A stretch of DNA of 64,000 nt from the NCBI GenBank assembly GCA_964463985.1, contig CAYXEK010000009.1:1-64000 (forward strand). Direction: 5' to 3'. Shown piece after piece: positions 9,204 through 17,843 of this stretch. The notes under the pieces are model-generated. The model did no database searches, was not told where the DNA came from, and was given only the letters and a program-made list of their open reading frames with translations. The stretch comes from JAXGPF01 sp964463985 (GTDB lineage Bacteria; Verrucomicrobiota; Kiritimatiellia; JAAZAB01). The translations under genes were made by a program, and so were the position numbers. Position 1 is the first letter of the stretch. Each line of letters begins with the position of its first letter.

Positions 9204-10703
9204 ATGTCGCATTTTAACTGCACTACCAGCACGCATGGCCGGCGGCATCTGGAGTTTGAAATAACCTATCCGCTGGACCGCTCCGCCCGGGGCCGCGAGA
9301 CCTACCGGATGGATGTCTGGTTTTTCATGCCCCACCCGCTCCAGCACTGGACTGAATTCAACCCGCGCGATCAGTTTTTTCACGATTTGATCGCCTACAC
9401 CAGATTCAAGCCGTTCCCCCTGCCCTTAGGCCTGCTCGCCGATGCCAATGACGATCGCAATCCGCTGAGCCGGATTCGCAAAATGGCTGCCGGCGCCGGC
9501 TTGGAATCCGAGCCAACGCAGAAAAAAATGATTTATGAAATGCGTATGCTGGTCAATGTTTTCCAAAGCCAGTTCCGGAGCCAATGCGCGCTGATTGATC
9601 AAATGGCCGCCGTTAAAAATTTTCCGCCGGAAGACGTGGAATCAGTCTTCCGGCGCCTGTTGGGCGAAATATCTTCCATCTTGAAGGCTTTTGCCGAATT
9701 GGAACCGCTCATTCTCGCCCCGCACGTTCCTCAAACCGTCCGCAACCATTACCGCTGGACGGATGAATCGCTGAGCATCCGGGCGGAAAAAAATTTCTAC
9801 CGGCTTTATCGCTCCCTGGCCAACGCCGGTCTGCTTCCGGAAATGGCGGCGCGGTGCCGCGCGGAAATCGCCGCGCAAATCGCCCGCCGCGCAAGCCGCC
9901 ATTATGAAACGGTCGTTGACCCCGGCAATGACCGCACCAACGAGCTGTTCAGTTTCCGCGAGCACCAGTTGAAAAAATGGGCGGAAAGCGCAATGTACAT
10001 GACCGTCGCCCGCAGCCGCCTGCCGCAGCAAATGCTCCATCTGTCATTCGGCATCGCGGCCGCCGTGGCCATGGCCTTCGCCGTCGCCGCCGCGGTGATC
10101 GCCGAAATGTACTTTAACGTGCGCAGTTATCCCTGGGCCATCCTGGCCGTCGCCGCCTACGTGTTCAAGGACCGGATCAAGGAATTTTTGCGAGCCTGGT
10201 CCCAGCGGCTGCTGCCGCGCCTGGTGGCGGACCGGATGCAGCGCCTGATCAATCCGTACTCCGGCCTCCGCGCCGGCTTGACGCGCGAACGCGTGCGGAT
10301 GGTCGCGATGGAACAACTGCCCCTGGAAGTCCGCCGCCTGCGCCACAACCGCCAGCATGCCTACATGGGGCTGACGCCCGCGGAAGATGTTCTGCACTAC
10401 CACAAGGAAGTAAAATTCAGCTCGGAACGGCTGCGCGCTTCGGAAAGCCGCCTGACGGCTTTATGCGAAATCCTCCGGCTGGACATGCGCCACTGGTTCT
10501 ACAAGATGGACAAATCGGACGATGACCTGACTTACGTCGAAGGGGACAAGGTCCGGCTGATCAAATCCCGCCGGGTATACCACATCAACACAATCCTGCG
10601 CCTGACCCAAAACGGCAACACCTGCGAACCGCCGGCTTTATATCGTTACCGCGTCGTAGCCGACCGCTCCGGCATTGTCCGGATCGAGGAAGTGGCGGGA
10701 TGA
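9204..10703 (+). CDS. membrane protein of unknown function, partner of the phosphoesterase/PHP protein
   Basis: The ATG at 9204 follows a good ribosome site (AAGGAG, 9193-9198); an upstream in-frame start at 9156 lacks one. The product has 499 residues. Two hydrophobic segments, near residues 279-303 and 309-325, would anchor it in the membrane, separated by a short turn (NVRSYPW). The ~275 residues before them are helical and soluble. The C-terminal ~170 residues look like a mixed alpha/beta cytoplasmic domain. No known family is recognised. The stop overlaps the next gene's start (ATGA), so the pair is translationally coupled and probably works together. Confidence 0.72.
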   Translation: MSHFNCTTSTHGRRHLEFEITYPLDRSARGRETYRMDVWFFMPHPLQHWTEFNPRDQFFHDLIAYTRFKPFPLPLGLLADANDDRNPLSRIRKMAAGAGLESEPTQKKMIYEMRMLVNVFQSQFRSQCALIDQMAAVKNFPPEDVESVFRRLLGEISSILKAFAELEPLILAPHVPQTVRNHYRWTDESLSIRAEKNFYRLYRSLANAGLLPEMAARCRAEIAAQIARRASRHYETVVDPGNDRTNELFSFREHQLKKWAESAMYMTVARSRLPQQMLHLSFGIAAAVAMAFAVAAAVIAEMYFNVRSYPWAILAVAAYVFKDRIKEFLRAWSQRLLPRLVADRMQRLINPYSGLRAGLTRERVRMVAMEQLPLEVRRLRHNRQHAYMGLTPAEDVLHYHKEVKFSSERLRASESRLTALCEILRLDMRHWFYKMDKSDDDLTYVEGDKVRLIKSRRVYHINTILRLTQNGNTCEPPALYRYRVVADRSGIVRIEEVAG

Positions 10704-12559
10704 AGCAGCGCGTCAGAATTGCGGTTATCGCCGACTTGCACCGCCAATCATACGATCCCGGCGGCGCCGCCCAACGCCAGGGATACTTCGCCGATGTTTT
10801 CCTGCTGCGGACCGTCCGCCGCCTTAACCGGTTCATACGGCCCGATGTCACCCTGGCCCTGGGCGACCTCGTGGATGAACCCGGCTCTGCCGGCAATGAA
10901 GCATATCTGGACGGGCTGCGGCGGATACTGGAACTGCTGGAATCGCCCTGCATCGTCCTGCCCGGCAATCACGATCCGGCGCCGGATCTGTTCTACCGGA
11001 TCATGCCCCGCCCGCCGGAGCGCCTTGACGTCAAAGGCGTCCGGTTCCTGCCGTTTGCCGATCTGCAAACCGAAGGATACAACGCCCGACGCAGCGCGCC
11101 GGATATTGCGCGGTTTGCCGCTGCGCGCCGGGATTTCGACGGCCCGATTGTGACCGTCCAGCATGTGCCGCTTTTCCCCCCCGGCCGGTCGGACTGCCCC
11201 TACAACTACACCAACGCGCCGGAAATCATCGCCGCCATGCGCGCCCATGGCGTCAACTTTACCATCAGTGGCCATTACCACAAGGGGCTGGAACTGGAGG
11301 ATTCCGGCATGTCTTTTATTGCCTCGCCGGCGTTATGCGAGGCGCCCTTCCAATTCCTGGCGGCGGACATGCATGACGGCCTGATTGATATCACCCGTCA
11401 TGCGCTGGCCAATCCCGCGGAACTGGGCCTGACAGATTTCCACGTGCATACGCCTTATGCCTACTGCAACGAAAACATGGATGTCTGCCGGTCGCTGAAG
11501 CTTGGCAAGCTGTTCGGATTGAAACACATGGTGTTCACCGAACATTCCGGCCATTTATACTTCGATAAAAGCGATTACTGGTCGGGTAATTTTTTGCGCG
11601 GTGCGGCGCCGCTGCCGCACGACCGTGTGTCGGATTGTTTTACGGACACCGCGCGGCTGGACCCGTCCTTCGCCGCCGCCGCCATGGAACTGGACTGCGG
11701 CCTGGACGGTCTGCCGGTCGTCCATCCCGCGCATTTGCAATCCATGCGCCTGCCGATCGGCGCCGTGCATTTTTTGCCCGGCCTGCCGGCCCCGCAGCCC
11801 GATCCGGCAAAGTTGCAGGATGAATTTCTGGGCATGCTCAACCGGTTTCTGCGTTCCGGCATCGTCAGCCTGGCGCATCCGCTGCGCATATTCCAGAAAA
11901 ACCGCCTGCCGCCCCCGGTTGCCATATATCCGCAATTGGTAAAACTATTACGGGAGAACCAGGTGGCCGCCGAACTGAATTTTCACACCAATAATCCGGC
12001 GCCTGAGTTTTTCCGGATGTGCATCGCGCAAGGCGTAAAAATTACATTTGGCAGCGATGCGCACAACCTGTATGAAATCGGCGAGTTCTACCCCCACCTG
12101 CGGTTCCTGCGGGAAGACTGCGGCTATGACGGCGATCTGTCCGACATCCTGCTGCAGTTTACGGAGGCTGCCAGACAGCCGCTGCAACCCCAGCCGGCAT
12201 CGCAAAATAGCCCGTCATGGTTGATCCCTGAAATATCCGGCTTTTCCGGTTTTCAGGATGCCAGACAATCCGTTATCAGCTTGACGCACCGGTCCGGCGC
12301 CTCGGCCAGGCTCAAGTGCGCCGCCGGCAGGACCGCGAATTGCGCCCGCGGCAGTTGCGCCGCCAGTTCCCGCGCATCCTCCGGCGGCGCCAGGAGGTCC
12401 TCGGCCCCGGCAATGACCAGCGCCGGCGGACGGATTTCCGCCAGCCAGCCCCGGACGTCAAAGGCAACCATGGCCTCCAGTTGCCGCTCGAAATCCTCTG
12501 CGGTCTGCGCCGCCGGCAGCGCGGCCACGGCATCCATCAGCGCCTGCGCCCGGGATTGA
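10700..12559 (+). CDS. calcineurin-like phosphoesterase fused to a PHP domain
   Basis: Residues 1-235 form a metallophosphoesterase: ADLH (D12, H14), GDLVDE (D56), PGNHD (N90-H91), H155 and GHYH (191-194) are the metal ligands of that fold. Residues 245-490 form a PHP (polymerase and histidinol phosphatase) domain: FHVH (248, 250), E281-H282, LAHP (H393) and GSDAH (452-455). Both active sites look complete, so the protein may carry two phosphoesterase activities. From residue ~518 to 619 the reading frame runs antisense through the gene on the other strand; this tail is rich in Ser, Arg and Ala with no domain character, so a stop may have been lost or the true end may lie near 12250. The start overlaps the membrane-protein gene's stop. 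Confidence 0.8.
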   Translation: MKQRVRIAVIADLHRQSYDPGGAAQRQGYFADVFLLRTVRRLNRFIRPDVTLALGDLVDEPGSAGNEAYLDGLRRILELLESPCIVLPGNHDPAPDLFYRIMPRPPERLDVKGVRFLPFADLQTEGYNARRSAPDIARFAAARRDFDGPIVTVQHVPLFPPGRSDCPYNYTNAPEIIAAMRAHGVNFTISGHYHKGLELEDSGMSFIASPALCEAPFQFLAADMHDGLIDITRHALANPAELGLTDFHVHTPYAYCNENMDVCRSLKLGKLFGLKHMVFTEHSGHLYFDKSDYWSGNFLRGAAPLPHDRVSDCFTDTARLDPSFAAAAMELDCGLDGLPVVHPAHLQSMRLPIGAVHFLPGLPAPQPDPAKLQDEFLGMLNRFLRSGIVSLAHPLRIFQKNRLPPPVAIYPQLVKLLRENQVAAELNFHTNNPAPEFFRMCIAQGVKITFGSDAHNLYEIGEFYPHLRFLREDCGYDGDLSDILLQFTEAARQPLQPQPASQNSPSWLIPEISGFSGFQDARQSVISLTHRSGASARLKCAAGRTANCARGSCAASSRASSGGARRSSAPAMTSAGGRISASQPRTSKATMASSCRSKSSAVCAAGSAATASISACARD

Positions 12560-13044
12560 TCCGCCAGCCAGGCCTCGGAAAACAACCAGGGCATGATCAC
12601 CGGGAAGAGCCGCCCGGCGGAAATCCCGGCGCGCCATAGACGCGCATTGGTGCGGAAAACAAATTCGCTGCGCGCCCGCAGCCGGACGCAGGGATTGCAT
12701 AAAATCAAACGCGCCACCCGCGCGGGATGCCGGCGGGCCGCGGCCAGGGCGATGGCGCAGCCCATGGAGTGCCCGGCCAGGCAGGCCTCGGACAAATCCA
12801 GGGCGTCCAGCAGGGCGCAGGTGTCATCCGCCAGGCGGTCAATGTCAAACGGCGCGGCCGGCGCGCGCGTCCGGCCGACGCCGCGGTTGTCGAAGACGAT
12901 CACCCGGAATTTTTCCGCCAAAGGGCCGCGCACGGACGCCCAGGCGTCATGCGCCGCTCCCAGCCCCGCAATGCAAACCAGCGGCGCGCCCTTTCCCTGC
13001 TCCTCGTAATAGATTTCCACGCTGCCGGCGGCAACCATTGGCAT
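12253..13044 (-). CDS. alpha/beta-hydrolase
   Basis: A 263-residue alpha/beta-hydrolase of the 3-oxoadipate enol-lactonase / BioH-like group. The oxyanion strand reads CIAGLGAAHDAW, the nucleophile elbow is GHSMG, the acid sits in AGAEDLLAPP and the catalytic His in AAHLSLAEAP. A VIVFDNRGVGRT segment precedes the elbow, as in the family. The substrate cannot be told from sequence. Its 3' half overlaps, convergently, the tail of the phosphoesterase/PHP frame by about 300 bases; the catalytic residues argue that this strand carries the real gene there. Confidence 0.88.
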   Translation of the reverse strand: MPMVAAGSVEIYYEEQGKGAPLVCIAGLGAAHDAWASVRGPLAEKFRVIVFDNRGVGRTRAPAAPFDIDRLADDTCALLDALDLSEACLAGHSMGCAIALAAARRHPARVARLILCNPCVRLRARSEFVFRTNARLWRAGISAGRLFPVIMPWLFSEAWLADQSRAQALMDAVAALPAAQTAEDFERQLEAMVAFDVRGWLAEIRPPALVIAGAEDLLAPPEDARELAAQLPRAQFAVLPAAHLSLAEAPDRCVKLITDCLAS

Positions 13045-13212
13045 GCTGCACCTCCCAATTCAATAATCGAGTTCGGAAACCGGAATATTCTCACACGAAG
13101 CCGCCCGGACACCAAGCAAAAAACCTTCAGACAATGGTGGAACTCGGCGTTGGTTTATGCTACATTGAAACAGTATTCGGCATAAACGGACCGCCGGTCG
13201 GAAAGTCTACAT

Positions 13213-14541
13213 ATGTGGTTTGTATATAATTGCGTTTTTACGCTGGTTTACCTCCTGATGCTCCCGTATTTCCTCCGGCGCATGTGGCGCCGGGGCGGCT
13301 ACCGCCGCGGCTTCCTCCAGCGCTTCGGCCGCTATGACGCCGCCACCCGCGCACAGCTTGACGCCCTGCCGCCGGCGCAGCGCGTCTGGGTGCATGCCGT
13401 CAGCGTTGGCGAAATCCGCGCGGCGCTTGATTTCATGGAGACCTTGCGGCGCTTGCGTCCGGAGTTGCGCTTCATCCTCACCACCACCACGTCCACCGGC
13501 CACGCGCTGGCGCGCAGTCATCTGGATGCGCGCGATTTGTTGCTGTATTACCCGGCCGACTTCCCGGCAATAGTGCGCCTGGCGGTTAACCAGCTGCAGC
13601 CGCGGATACTGGTGCTGGTGGACGGCGAATTCTGGCCCAACCTGCTGCGCACGCTGCATGCCCGGCGCATTCCCACCGCACTGATCAACGGCCGGGTCTC
13701 CGAACGTTCATTCCGCGGCTACCGGCGTATACGCCGATGGGTGGCGCCGGTGCTGGCCGGCCTGGATTTCTGCGGGATGCAAAGCCGGAAGGACGCCGAA
13801 CGGCTGACGGCCCTGGGCGCCGACCCGGCCCGGGTGCATGTCCTGGGTTCGGCCAAGTACGATGTTGCGCTGGCCGCGCGCCGCGCGCATGACGGCGCAG
13901 ACGCGCTCCGAAAGTTGCAGGCCACAGGCTTCCCGGGGGATTTACGCTTCCTGGTGGGCGGTTCAACCTGGCCGGGCGAGGAAACGATCCTGCTGGAAAC
14001 ATTCCAACGCCTGCATGCTCAGGATCCGGCCGCGCGCCTGATCCTGGCGCCGCGCCACATGGAACGCGCCGCCGCCGTCCTGGAAGACATCCAGCACGCC
14101 GGCTTGCAGGCCGAGCGGTGGAGCCATTGGCGGAACCTGCCGGAAGCGGCAGCCGCCCCCGCTGCCGCCGGATCCGGCGGCAAAGTTTTGCTGGTGGACA
14201 CTACCGGCGATCTGCCTGATTTTTACGCTTTGGCGGAAGTGATTTTCGTCGGCAAAAGCCTCTGCCATCACGGCGGCCAAAACGTGGTCGAACCGGCGGC
14301 CTTCGGCAAAACCGTCATAACCGGACCGCACATGGAAAACTTCGCCGGCGTCATGGAAGATTTGCTGGCCGCGGATGCCGTGATCCAGGTGCGCGACCGC
14401 CGGGAACTGGAAGCCGAACTGCTGCGTTTGTGGAGCAATCCGCAATTGCGCCGGCAATACGGCGAACGGGCCCGGCAACTGGTGGAATCCAAATCCGGCG
14501 CGGCGGCGGCCAGCGCCGCGCGGGTGTGTGAATTGCTTTGA
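13213..14541 (+). CDS. waaA: 3-deoxy-D-manno-octulosonic acid (Kdo) transferase
   Basis: WaaA/KdtA adds Kdo from CMP-Kdo to lipid A at the inner membrane. The 442-residue length is normal. An N-terminal membrane anchor (residues 4-22) is followed by WVHAVSVGE, whose Glu is the catalytic base, and by TTTTSTG. The usual ETELWPN motif appears as VDGEFWPN. INGRVSERSF and, in the C-terminal half, VEPAAFGKTVITGP match the GT30 donor-binding region. The next gene, purD, begins 20 bases after its stop, so the two may share a transcript. Together with lpxK and waaF further on it shows that the host makes lipopolysaccharide. Confidence 0.95.
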   Translation: MWFVYNCVFTLVYLLMLPYFLRRMWRRGGYRRGFLQRFGRYDAATRAQLDALPPAQRVWVHAVSVGEIRAALDFMETLRRLRPELRFILTTTTSTGHALARSHLDARDLLLYYPADFPAIVRLAVNQLQPRILVLVDGEFWPNLLRTLHARRIPTALINGRVSERSFRGYRRIRRWVAPVLAGLDFCGMQSRKDAERLTALGADPARVHVLGSAKYDVALAARRAHDGADALRKLQATGFPGDLRFLVGGSTWPGEETILLETFQRLHAQDPAARLILAPRHMERAAAVLEDIQHAGLQAERWSHWRNLPEAAAAPAAAGSGGKVLLVDTTGDLPDFYALAEVIFVGKSLCHHGGQNVVEPAAFGKTVITGPHMENFAGVMEDLLAADAVIQVRDRRELEAELLRLWSNPQLRRQYGERARQLVESKSGAAAASAARVCELL

Positions 14542-14561
14542 TTTTTAGGGAGAAATCTAAT

Positions 14562-15845
14562 ATGAAAATCCTGATTGTCGGCGGCGGCGGCCGCGAACAT
14601 GCCCTGGCCTGGAAACTTGCCCGCGACAGCGCGCGGCCGGAAATTTTCTGCGCGCCGGGCAATGCCGGCACGGCCGCGCTGGGTGAAAATCTCGCCATCC
14701 CGGCCGAAGATCTGCCGGCCTTGTCTGCCTGGGCGCGCCGCTCGCGGCCGGAACTGACAATCGTCGGCCCGGAAGTTCCCCTCTGCGCCGGCCTGGCGGA
14801 TGATCTGCAATCCGCCGGCCTGCGCGTTTTCGGCCCCGTCCGGAACGCCGCCCGTCTGGAAGGCAGCAAACTGTTTGCCAAGGATATCCTCGCCGCCGCC
14901 GGCGTCCCCACGGCCGCGGCCCAAGTTTTCTCCAATCCGGCGGCGGCCAAGTCCTACCTGCGCGATGCACGGCTGCCGCTGGTAATTAAGGCCGACGGCC
15001 TGGCGGCGGGCAAAGGCGTGCTGATCTGCCAAACCGCCGCCGAAGCCGAAGCGGCCGTGGAAACCGCCATGGTGCGCAAGGAATTCGGCGCGGCGGGAAG
15101 CCGGGTGCTGATCGAGGAATGCCTGACCGGCAACGAAATCTCCGTCCTCGCGCTGGTGGACGGCCGGCACGCCCTGCTGCTGCCGCCCGCCCAGGACCAC
15201 AAGCGCATCGGCGACGGCGACCGCGGCAAGAACACCGGCGGCATGGGCGCCTACTCGCCCGCACCGTGGGATACCCCGGACTTCCGCGCCATGGTGCTGG
15301 ACACCATCTTTAACCCCACCCTGCGTGAATTGAACCGCCGCGGCATTGAGTACCGGGGCGTATTGTACGCAGGGCTGATGCTGACACCCGGCGGACCCCG
15401 GGTGCTGGAATTCAATTGCCGGTTCGGCGACCCGGAAACCCAGGCCATCCTGCCGCGGCTGCAGTCAGACCTGCTCCCCGCCCTCAAGGCCTGCTGCGCC
15501 GGCGGGCTGGAAGAAAACCTGCTCGAAGTCAAGCCGGACGCCTGCGCTTGCGTTGTGCTCGCCGCCGCAGGCTACCCTGACCAGTACCGCAAGGGCGATG
15601 CGATTGCCGGGCTGGAAGCGGCGGCAGCCTTGCCCGACACCTTCATTTTCCATGCCGGAGTCAAACTCGCGGCCGGCCGGCCGGTGACCAATGGCGGACG
15701 GGTGCTTAACGTGTCCGCGCTGGGCAATGATCTGCCGGCGGCCGTGGCGAAGGCTTACCGCGCGGCGCGGCTGATCAAGTTTGACGGTGTTTACATGCGA
15801 AATGACATTGGCGCGCGGGGATTGAAAGACGGGGTAACAAGTTAA
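14562..15845 (+). CDS. purD: phosphoribosylamine-glycine ligase
   Basis: PurD (GAR synthetase) joins glycine to phosphoribosylamine with ATP in purine synthesis. The ATG at 14562 is preferred to 14538 because it follows AGGGAGA at good distance and gives the family start MKILIVGGGGREHALAW. The ATP-grasp core is clear: LVIKADGLAAGKGV, EECLTGNEISV, AQDHKRIGDGDRGKNTGGMGAY, and LEFNCRFGDPETQ for metal and phosphate binding. Length is 427 residues, usual for the family. purE lies 31 bases downstream, so two purine steps are grouped here. Confidence 0.97.
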   Translation: MKILIVGGGGREHALAWKLARDSARPEIFCAPGNAGTAALGENLAIPAEDLPALSAWARRSRPELTIVGPEVPLCAGLADDLQSAGLRVFGPVRNAARLEGSKLFAKDILAAAGVPTAAAQVFSNPAAAKSYLRDARLPLVIKADGLAAGKGVLICQTAAEAEAAVETAMVRKEFGAAGSRVLIEECLTGNEISVLALVDGRHALLLPPAQDHKRIGDGDRGKNTGGMGAYSPAPWDTPDFRAMVLDTIFNPTLRELNRRGIEYRGVLYAGLMLTPGGPRVLEFNCRFGDPETQAILPRLQSDLLPALKACCAGGLEENLLEVKPDACACVVLAAAGYPDQYRKGDAIAGLEAAAALPDTFIFHAGVKLAAGRPVTNGGRVLNVSALGNDLPAAVAKAYRAARLIKFDGVYMRNDIGARGLKDGVTS

Positions 15846-15876
15846 GCACCGCGGCGGAGTAAAGGAAAATACAACC

Positions 15877-16398
15877 ATGAAAACTAAGCAGAAACCAGCC
15901 GTCGCAGTAGTCATGGGCAGCGATTCGGATTGGCCGGCCATGCAGCCGGCCGTCAAAACACTGGCGGATTTCGGCATAACCTGCGAGGCGCACGTGATGT
16001 CCGCCCATCGCACGCCGCAGCGTGCGGCGGAATTCGCGGAAAACGCCGCGCGCCGCGGATTGCAGGTCATCATCGCCGCCGCGGGCGGAGCGGCCCACCT
16101 GGCGGGCGTACTGGCGGCGCATACCACGCTGCCGGTTATCGGCGTGCCGATGAAAGGCGGAGCATTGGAAGGCTTGGACGCCTTGCTGGCTACCGTGCAA
16201 ATGCCCGCCGGCGTCCCGGTGGCCACGGTCGCCCTTGGCTCGGCCGGCCCGGTGAATGCCGCCATCCTGGCGGCGCAGATGCTGGGCTTGTCCCGGCCGG
16301 GACTGGCGGCGGCGCTGCGGCGCCACAAACAAAAACTCGCCGCCAAGGTGCAACTGGCGGACCGGCGCATACAGGCCGGGATGGAGGCGCAGGCATGA
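15877..16398 (+). CDS. purE: N5-carboxyaminoimidazole ribonucleotide mutase
   Basis: PurE converts N5-CAIR to CAIR in purine synthesis. The signatures are all present: VMGSDSDW for phosphate binding, MSAHRTP with the catalytic His, and AAAGGAAHLAGVLAAHT; the latter matches class I (bacterial) enzymes. The protein is 173 residues, close to family length. No purK follows, so its partner is elsewhere. The stop overlaps the ATG of the S41-like gene (ATGA), implying coupled translation. Confidence 0.96.
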   Translation: MKTKQKPAVAVVMGSDSDWPAMQPAVKTLADFGITCEAHVMSAHRTPQRAAEFAENAARRGLQVIIAAAGGAAHLAGVLAAHTTLPVIGVPMKGGALEGLDALLATVQMPAGVPVATVALGSAGPVNAAILAAQMLGLSRPGLAAALRRHKQKLAAKVQLADRRIQAGMEAQA

Positions 16399-17750
16399 AA
16401 ATTTTTGTATGGCGCATTTGTATTTCCCTGTTGGTCGCGGGATTGGCGGCTGGGGCGGTAGCGGAAGCGGAACAGGCGCCCGTTAACCACGCAAAAATTA
16501 CCGCGGATTTTTCCAGTTTGCTTACCCTGCTGGACGCGCAAGGCGCGCTTGATGCCGGACAACTGGCTGAACGCCTGCCGCTGGCCGTCTGCCAGGCCAT
16601 TGACCCCGGCGCCGTCATCCTTGACGCAGCTGCGGCGGAACGCCGCCGGGAGGAAGAGTCAGGCATATTCTACGGCATCGGCGTTAAACTGGAAATCCGC
16701 GATCAGCGGCCGCGGGTGCTGCAGGCGCTGCCCGATGGTCCGGCCGCCGCCGCCGGCCTGCCGGCCGGCGCGATCATTGAAAAAATTGACGGCGCCGACA
16801 CTCTGAACCTGCCGCTGGCGGATGTAGTCGCCCGCTTGCACGGACCCCAGGGCCAGCCCGTAACGCTGGCATACCGCCTTCCACCCGCCGGAAATCAAGC
16901 TGCGCCGCCAACAAATATTCCGCCTCCCGCGGCGGAATTGCCGGACGCAGGCGGCGGCCGGGATGCGGATCCCGGAAAACCGGCGCCGCCCGCCGCGCCG
17001 GAAAGCCATACCCTCCAATTAACGCGGTCGCTGATGCATATGCCGATGACCGGAACGACGGAGGAATGGCCGATGCAACTGGCTTACATGAAGATTAACG
17101 GCATTTACGACGGCTCCGGAGAATATTCCGTCCGTCAATTGCAGGAGTGGGCCACCCAGAATGTCGCCGGGGTCATCCTCGACCTGCGCGGCGCCGATGG
17201 CGCCGATCTGCCTTCCGTCGCAGAGATAAGCTCGCTGCTTTCCACCAATGGGCAACCGCTTTTCCGCGTTCTGGCCGGACGCAATCGTGCAGCCGTCACG
17301 CACTCCGCCAATCACGCGCATACCTTACCCATGCCGGTGATGGCTTTGATTGACGCCGATACCCGTGGAGCCGCCGCCTGGCTGGCGGCCGTTTTACGGA
17401 ATTGCCGCGGCGCAATGCTGATCGGCTCGCCCTGTCCCCAAGACCTCGCGGTGCGCACGCCCGTGCCGCTGCCGGATGGCCGCGTTCTTTTCATCGCCAC
17501 GCAAAAAATCGAATTGCTGCCCGCCGCAGCCACACCGACTACGCTCATGCCGGATGTCCAAATCCCAGCCGGCGCCAGCCTGCCGGCGCCATCCGCAGAG
17601 GAAAAGCCCGATGCTGATATCTTTAAGGAAATCACCGACCAGGAACGCCAGGAGCGCGCCCTGACGGAACGCATCGGCCGGGATGCCGCGCTGCGCCGGG
17701 CGGCGGACATCCTCCTGGGACTGAAAGCCCTTGGCATCCACGCGAGATGA
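16395..17750 (+). CDS. secreted PDZ/peptidase S41-like protein, probably catalytically inactive
   Basis: The ATG at 16395 overlaps the purE stop; the open frame upstream is only the other frame of purE. The 451-residue product starts with a signal peptide (residues 1-~24). A PDZ domain follows (GIGVKLEIRD, PAAAAGLPAGAIIEKIDG, about residues 93-160), then a Pro/Ala-rich linker, then a C-terminal-processing-protease fold (GVILDLRGADG, and PVMALIDADTRGAAAWLAAVLRN in two pieces). In active CtpA-type enzymes the last region reads NxGSASASE and is followed by GKG with the Lys; here the Ser position reads TRGAAAW and no GKG-like Lys is seen. It is therefore likely a pseudo-protease, perhaps a scaffold or regulator in the periplasm. 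Confidence 0.75.
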   Translation: MKIFVWRICISLLVAGLAAGAVAEAEQAPVNHAKITADFSSLLTLLDAQGALDAGQLAERLPLAVCQAIDPGAVILDAAAAERRREEESGIFYGIGVKLEIRDQRPRVLQALPDGPAAAAGLPAGAIIEKIDGADTLNLPLADVVARLHGPQGQPVTLAYRLPPAGNQAAPPTNIPPPAAELPDAGGGRDADPGKPAPPAAPESHTLQLTRSLMHMPMTGTTEEWPMQLAYMKINGIYDGSGEYSVRQLQEWATQNVAGVILDLRGADGADLPSVAEISSLLSTNGQPLFRVLAGRNRAAVTHSANHAHTLPMPVMALIDADTRGAAAWLAAVLRNCRGAMLIGSPCPQDLAVRTPVPLPDGRVLFIATQKIELLPAAATPTTLMPDVQIPAGASLPAPSAEEKPDADIFKEITDQERQERALTERIGRDAALRRAADILLGLKALGIHAR

Positions 17751-17765
17751 TTTGCCGGCTGATCG

Positions 17766-17811
17766 GCGCAACTGCTTGTCCTGCGTAGTCTGACGAAGCA
17801 GGATGTTGCGC
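17766..17811. repeat. long imperfect hairpin between convergent genes
   Basis: The outer arms GCGCAAC (17766-17772) and GTTGCGC (17805-17811) and the inner arms TCCTGC (17779-17784) and GCAGGA (17798-17803) are all perfect. It lies between the convergent ends of the S41-like gene and the copper ATPase gene. A similar string, CTTGTC then GCGTAGTC, occurs near 54262-54278, so this may be a dispersed palindromic element. It could also end transcription from both sides, though no long T-run is present. Confidence 0.5.
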
Positions 17812-17843
17812 TTCCCATCCGGATGCCGAAAGCAGTTCGTCCG

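Noticed and set aside
15930..16394. A longer version of the S41-like protein reaching back to 15930
   Set aside because: This part is the other frame of purE; the signal peptide begins at 16395.
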